A stretch of DNA of 64,000 bases. It comes from Cognataquiflexum aquatile (GTDB lineage: Bacteria > Bacteroidota > Bacteroidia > Cytophagales > Cyclobacteriaceae). The translations under genes were made by a program, and so were the position numbers. Under the pieces are notes generated by a model, which saw only the letters and a program-made list of their open reading frames with translations, ran no database searches and was not told the DNA's origin. The DNA lies in the NCBI RefSeq assembly GCF_003316845.1, contig NZ_QMIK01000003.1, positions 372,001-436,000 of the forward strand. The letters run 5' to 3'. Below, in pieces: positions 61,117-64,000 of the stretch (positions within the stretch are counted from its first letter, which is position 1; every line of letters starts with the position of its first letter).

Positions 61117-61446
61117 CTGATTTGATTTATTCGTGGTTTGTGGAGGTTGGATATTGAGGTATCCCAATCAACCTGACGCAATTTCTTGCTACTTGTATCC
61201 TCATTTAGACATTTTTAACAGACTAAAATTAAGATCAAAAAGGTATATCCCAATGGAAACAGGGGGGAATAAGGAAATAAAATAGGAACCCAAAATAGTC
61301 TGACGACTCAAAGCCTTCCTTTTGGATTCAAAATAATTCTAAAAAAACCTGCACTTTTTTTTTACCCATCGACCAACCATATCTACAGCAGCCTCCGTAA
61401 TGGTTCAAATTCAAAAATTTTATGTTCCACAAAAACTGAAAACAAC
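61117..61446. other. divergent gap of 330 bp, nothing supported
   Basis: AT-rich DNA between two divergent lipoprotein genes. It must hold both promoters. No repeat, hairpin or small ORF is convincing. Confidence 0.3.
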
Positions 61447-62238
61447 ATGTTAAAGAAAATTTTAATGGCTTCCATTTTTATGGGAATTATCAGTGGATGC
61501 CAACAGGAAGAAGGATTGCCGGGAGAGGATATATCTGTCACAGAAATAACCGAAGTTGATCTTCCCCAATCGGCGGTAACATTTATTTCTGACAATTTTG
61601 AAGGAGAGGTGGTTACTTCGGCTTTTCGGATTACCGACGGAAAGGAAGTTTCATTTGAAGCAAATCTCACCAATCAGATGAATTTGGTGTTTTCCGAAAA
61701 TGGTAGGATCCGGGCTTTCGGCGAAGATGGTGCGGAAGTGGATTGTGAAGGAAGACACAGAAAAAGAGGTGGCTTTGGACGTCCTCCGAGAAGGCCGGGA
61801 GAAGATGGACCCAAGCCAAATGTGATCGACCCTGCTGATTTGCCGGATGCTGCAAAACAATACCTGAGGGAGAACTATTCTGAAAATGAACTAATTAAAG
61901 TCATTTTCATTGAACGGGAAGAGTTGAACCAATACCATGTCCTTGTCAAGGAAATAGGAATCGTGATTTTCGATGCAGATGGAGCGTTTTTGAAATTGAG
62001 GGAAAAACCGGTAAGGATCTGCCCAAATTTCCAAAAAATTGAAATTGAAGACCTTCCGGAAAGCATTACTTCCTACATCGCAGAGAATTATCCCGACAAT
62101 GAAATTTTAAGAGCCCGCAAGGGTACCAGAAAAGAAGAAGTGGAAATACATGTCTTGGTGGCCGGCGTAGGCGCTTTGATTTTTGATGAAAGCGGCGAGT
62201 TTATTGAATTGAAAACCTGTGGTATGAATAAAGGATAA
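61447..62238 (+). CDS. PepSY-like (beta-lactamase-inhibitor-like) lipoprotein with three repeats
   Basis: This 263-aa lipoprotein (lipobox MGIISGC) consists of three repeats of about 58 aa (residues about 32-91, 128-186 and 196-256). They share DLP-x2-A/S, a helix ending in x-NY/NF, a hydrophobic strand ...HVLV, and VIFDADG-x-FLKL-like ends. This is the PepSY-like putative BLIP fold of Bacteroidota. A basic, glycine-rich linker (RHRKRGGFGRPPRRPGEDG) joins repeats 1 and 2. It stands ahead of the ECF sigma gene, separated by a terminator. Confidence 0.85.
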   Translation: MLKKILMASIFMGIISGCQQEEGLPGEDISVTEITEVDLPQSAVTFISDNFEGEVVTSAFRITDGKEVSFEANLTNQMNLVFSENGRIRAFGEDGAEVDCEGRHRKRGGFGRPPRRPGEDGPKPNVIDPADLPDAAKQYLRENYSENELIKVIFIEREELNQYHVLVKEIGIVIFDADGAFLKLREKPVRICPNFQKIEIEDLPESITSYIAENYPDNEILRARKGTRKEEVEIHVLVAGVGALIFDESGEFIELKTCGMNKG

Positions 62239-62259
62239 GTATATATTTGGTTTGGCTTT

Positions 62260-62289
62260 GACTCCGGGGATCGAAATATTCCCGGAGTC
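62260..62289 (+). terminator. terminator of the PepSY-like lipoprotein gene
   Basis: GACTCCGGG and CCCGGAGTC arms with a 12-base loop; a T-rich stretch follows but is short. Confidence 0.65.
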
Positions 62290-62304
62290 ATTTCAACATT
62301 TCGA

Positions 62305-62841
62305 ATGACAGAAGAGGAAAAGCACTTGATTTTGGGATGCAAGTCCAACCAGAGAAATGCACAGGCAGCGTTTTATAGGAAATATTATGGCTTTGCCATG
62401 AGTATTTGTCTGAGGTATTCCCACTCCAGGGCCGAAGCCGAAGAAATGATCAATGATGGTTTTTTGAAGGTATTTACCAACATAGAAGCCTACAATCCTG
62501 AACTGGAAATCAAAGCATGGATGAACAGGATTTTTGTCAATACGGCCATAGATCATTTCAGAAAGAATAAAAAACATTACTTCCAGGATGATATCGATCA
62601 GGCATACGATGTGTCAAGCGGATCTGAAGATGCATTGGAAGCACTTTCGGCAGAGGAAATTATGGTGCTGGTTCAAGGTCTTTCACCTTCTTATAAAATC
62701 ACCTTCAACCTCTATGTCATGGAAGGGTACAAGCATCACGAAATCGCCGAGAAACTCGGGATTTCAGAAGGGACATCTAAATCCAACCTGTCTATTGCAA
62801 GAGCAAAATTAAAGCGGGCACTTTTGGAAAAATCCAATTAA
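62305..62841 (+). CDS. ECF sigma-70 factor
   Basis: This 178-aa sigma factor has region 2 (YGFAMSICLRYSHSRAEAEEM, INDGFLKVFTNIEAYN and FVNTAIDHFRKNKK) and region 4 (LSPSYKITFNLYVMEGYKHHEIAEKLGISEGT). It is of the FecI-like class in Bacteroidota that pairs with FecR and a TonB-linked receptor. The anti-sigma gene begins 6 bp after its stop, and a receptor follows, so it should direct RNA polymerase to that receptor and its operon. Confidence 0.93.
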   Translation: MTEEEKHLILGCKSNQRNAQAAFYRKYYGFAMSICLRYSHSRAEAEEMINDGFLKVFTNIEAYNPELEIKAWMNRIFVNTAIDHFRKNKKHYFQDDIDQAYDVSSGSEDALEALSAEEIMVLVQGLSPSYKITFNLYVMEGYKHHEIAEKLGISEGTSKSNLSIARAKLKRALLEKSN

Positions 62842-62847
62842 AGAAAA

Positions 62848-63711
62848 ATGGAAAAGTTTGATAAAAAAATTAAAGACAAGCTATTATCCTTTCCTACTGA
62901 GGAAAAGCCAAATGATGATGCCGTATCAAACATGATGGATTTGCTTGATCAGGCGCTTCCTTTGGAGTCCAAAACCCGGGTCCTAAATCCTATTGCTGAC
63001 ACCAAAAAACCAATTCACATTGTCTATAAAATCGCAGCCTCATTGACCTTTGTGATCATTTCCCTTTATGCCCTGATCGCATTCAATGAAGTAACTGTCG
63101 AAGTGGGCAAAACCGCATTTGAAAAAGTGGAATTGCCTGACCGATCGGTCGTCCATATGAATGCTGATTCCAGAATCGTGTACAATAAATTTTTATGGAA
63201 TTTCAGCAGAAAAGTAACCTTTGAGGGAGAAGGATTCTTTGAAATCCAAAAAGGTGAAAAATTCGAAATCTATTCCACTTTAGGAATGACTCAAATCCTG
63301 GGCACGAGTTTTAACATTTATTCCCGTCCCGGAAAATATGAAGTGGAATGCCTCAGCGGAAAAGTAGCTGTCACTTCCAATGCCACACAGAAAAAAGTGG
63401 TACTCTTACCGGGTGATGGGGTGGTTTTAAACCAATCTGATACGCAGTCTTATTCCCTTTCCACTCCAACCAGCCCCACATGGCTGAATGGTGAATTTTA
63501 TTTTGAGGAGGAGAATGTTGAAGATGTCATCTCAGAATTAGAAAGACAATTTGACCTTGAAATCTCGTTTCCTGAGGAATTAAGAAATCAAAAATATACA
63601 GGCTACTTCGACAATAAGGACCTGGAAAAAGCACTCAAATTGGTTTGTGAACCCTTGGGTTTACAATACGTCCGCAACGGCAATTCATTGGAATTTACAT
63701 TTACCAAATAA
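62848..63711 (+). CDS. FecR family anti-sigma factor
   Basis: This 287-aa protein has a cytoplasmic N terminus (about 60 aa), one TM helix (IVYKIAASLTFVIISLYALI) and a periplasmic FecR domain (EKVELPDRSVVHMNADSRIVY, VTFEGEGFFEIQKGEKFEIY, GTSFNIYSRPGKYEVECLSGK). It ends with the DUF4974 module (QKYTGYFDNKDLEKALKLVC). It holds the ECF sigma factor until the receptor signals ligand. It is placed between sigma and receptor, as expected. Confidence 0.93.
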   Translation: MEKFDKKIKDKLLSFPTEEKPNDDAVSNMMDLLDQALPLESKTRVLNPIADTKKPIHIVYKIAASLTFVIISLYALIAFNEVTVEVGKTAFEKVELPDRSVVHMNADSRIVYNKFLWNFSRKVTFEGEGFFEIQKGEKFEIYSTLGMTQILGTSFNIYSRPGKYEVECLSGKVAVTSNATQKKVVLLPGDGVVLNQSDTQSYSLSTPTSPTWLNGEFYFEEENVEDVISELERQFDLEISFPEELRNQKYTGYFDNKDLEKALKLVCEPLGLQYVRNGNSLEFTFTK

Positions 63712-63815
63712 ACCTATAGATCAAAATATCATCTAAATCCAAAATACTGATGTCCGCTTCCCCTTAGGGCTTGTTGTTTCAACAACAAAATGAGTTTCAA
63801 TCATCGAAAACCCGC

Positions 63816-64000
63816 ATGCTGAGAACCCTCTTTCCTGTCCTTTTTTTTATTCTAATTGCCAATGTCACGTTGGCAAATCGGGCAACTGTGGTCAATGAGG
63901 AATTTAGAAATGTTCCTCTCAAAGAAGTCATTCAGGTTTTGAAAAGAAACTACCGACTCAAGGTCGCTTTCAGTGACAAAAATGTCCGGGATGTTTTGGT
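63816..64000 (+). CDS. TonB-linked outer-membrane receptor (SusC/FecA-like), partial
   Basis: Only the first about 61 codons lie in the window. They give a signal peptide (MLRTLFPVLFFILIANVTLA) and the start of an STN/secretin-N signalling domain (NEEFRNVPLKEVIQVLKRNY, KVAFSDKNVRDVL). That domain contacts FecR-type anti-sigma factors across the periplasm, matching the two genes upstream. The barrel and plug lie beyond the window end. Substrate unknown. Confidence 0.85.
   Translation, partial: MLRTLFPVLFFILIANVTLANRATVVNEEFRNVPLKEVIQVLKRNYRLKVAFSDKNVRDVL

Overview
The window looks like chromosomal DNA of a Bacteroidota bacterium, probably a Cyclobacteriaceae-type marine or soil aerobe (Algoriphagus/Belliella/Aquiflexum-like). 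The signs are AT-rich intergenic DNA, promoter-like TAnnTTTG boxes, many lipoproteins, a type IX secretion (T9SS) C-terminal sorting domain, 6-bladed beta-propeller lipoproteins, an ECF sigma/FecR/STN-TonB receptor unit, and DUF4221, DUF3788, DUF1573 and DUF4143 proteins. The taxon is inferred from gene content only. I found no rRNA, tRNA, CRISPR array or complete insertion sequence.

Layout. 0-12.9 kb: a small membrane protein, an 880-bp repeat- and hairpin-rich gap with a gene relic, a two-gene unit (Tat-exported sugar isomerase/epimerase plus a 941-aa membrane-bound dehydrogenase with HEAT and cytochrome c modules), DUF3788, lipoproteins, a beta-lactamase-like hydrolase and an outer-membrane protein. 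13.0-14.7 kb: an AAA+/DUF4143 ATPase and a small membrane protein, bracketed by two direct copies of a 57-bp palindromic element. 14.7-22.4 kb: an assimilatory sulfate reduction locus on the minus strand (Rrf2 regulator, DUF2061, cysH as APS reductase, cysD, cysN, siroheme sulfite reductase fused to a HEPN-like domain, and two siroheme genes). Together these take sulfate to APS, sulfite and sulfide, and supply the siroheme cofactor. 22.6-32.2 kb: a TPR/HTH sensor-regulator, a 55-aa ORF and a 2486-aa secreted subtilase.

32.4-40.4 kb holds the most unusual content: two tandem minus-strand cassettes. Each starts with a short secreted cysteine-rich peptide (70 and 71 aa), continues through an intergenic hairpin or terminator, and then encodes large exported proteins (6-bladed beta-propellers, DUF4221, a thioredoxin-like CPSC lipoprotein, DUF1573, a carboxypeptidase-regulatory-like protein). 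Both peptide genes sit behind a nearly identical promoter block, and the units are separated by copies of one conserved terminator-like repeat. This is the best candidate for an undescribed system.

40.6-51.2 kb: htpG, a formyltransferase, and a cytochrome c maturation set (ccmB, then ccmC-ccmD-like-ccmE-ccmF) split by a 1.1-kb repeat island. That island contains a 174-bp duplication whose hairpin stems covary. The CcmE carries CxxxY instead of the usual HxxxY haem-binding motif. 51.3-64 kb: pirin, acyl-ACP desaturase, an esterase, an M19 dipeptidase, a second TIM-barrel isomerase, a PQQ-type sugar dehydrogenase, a triple-repeat PepSY-like lipoprotein, and an ECF sigma/FecR/TonB-receptor signalling unit that runs off the window end.
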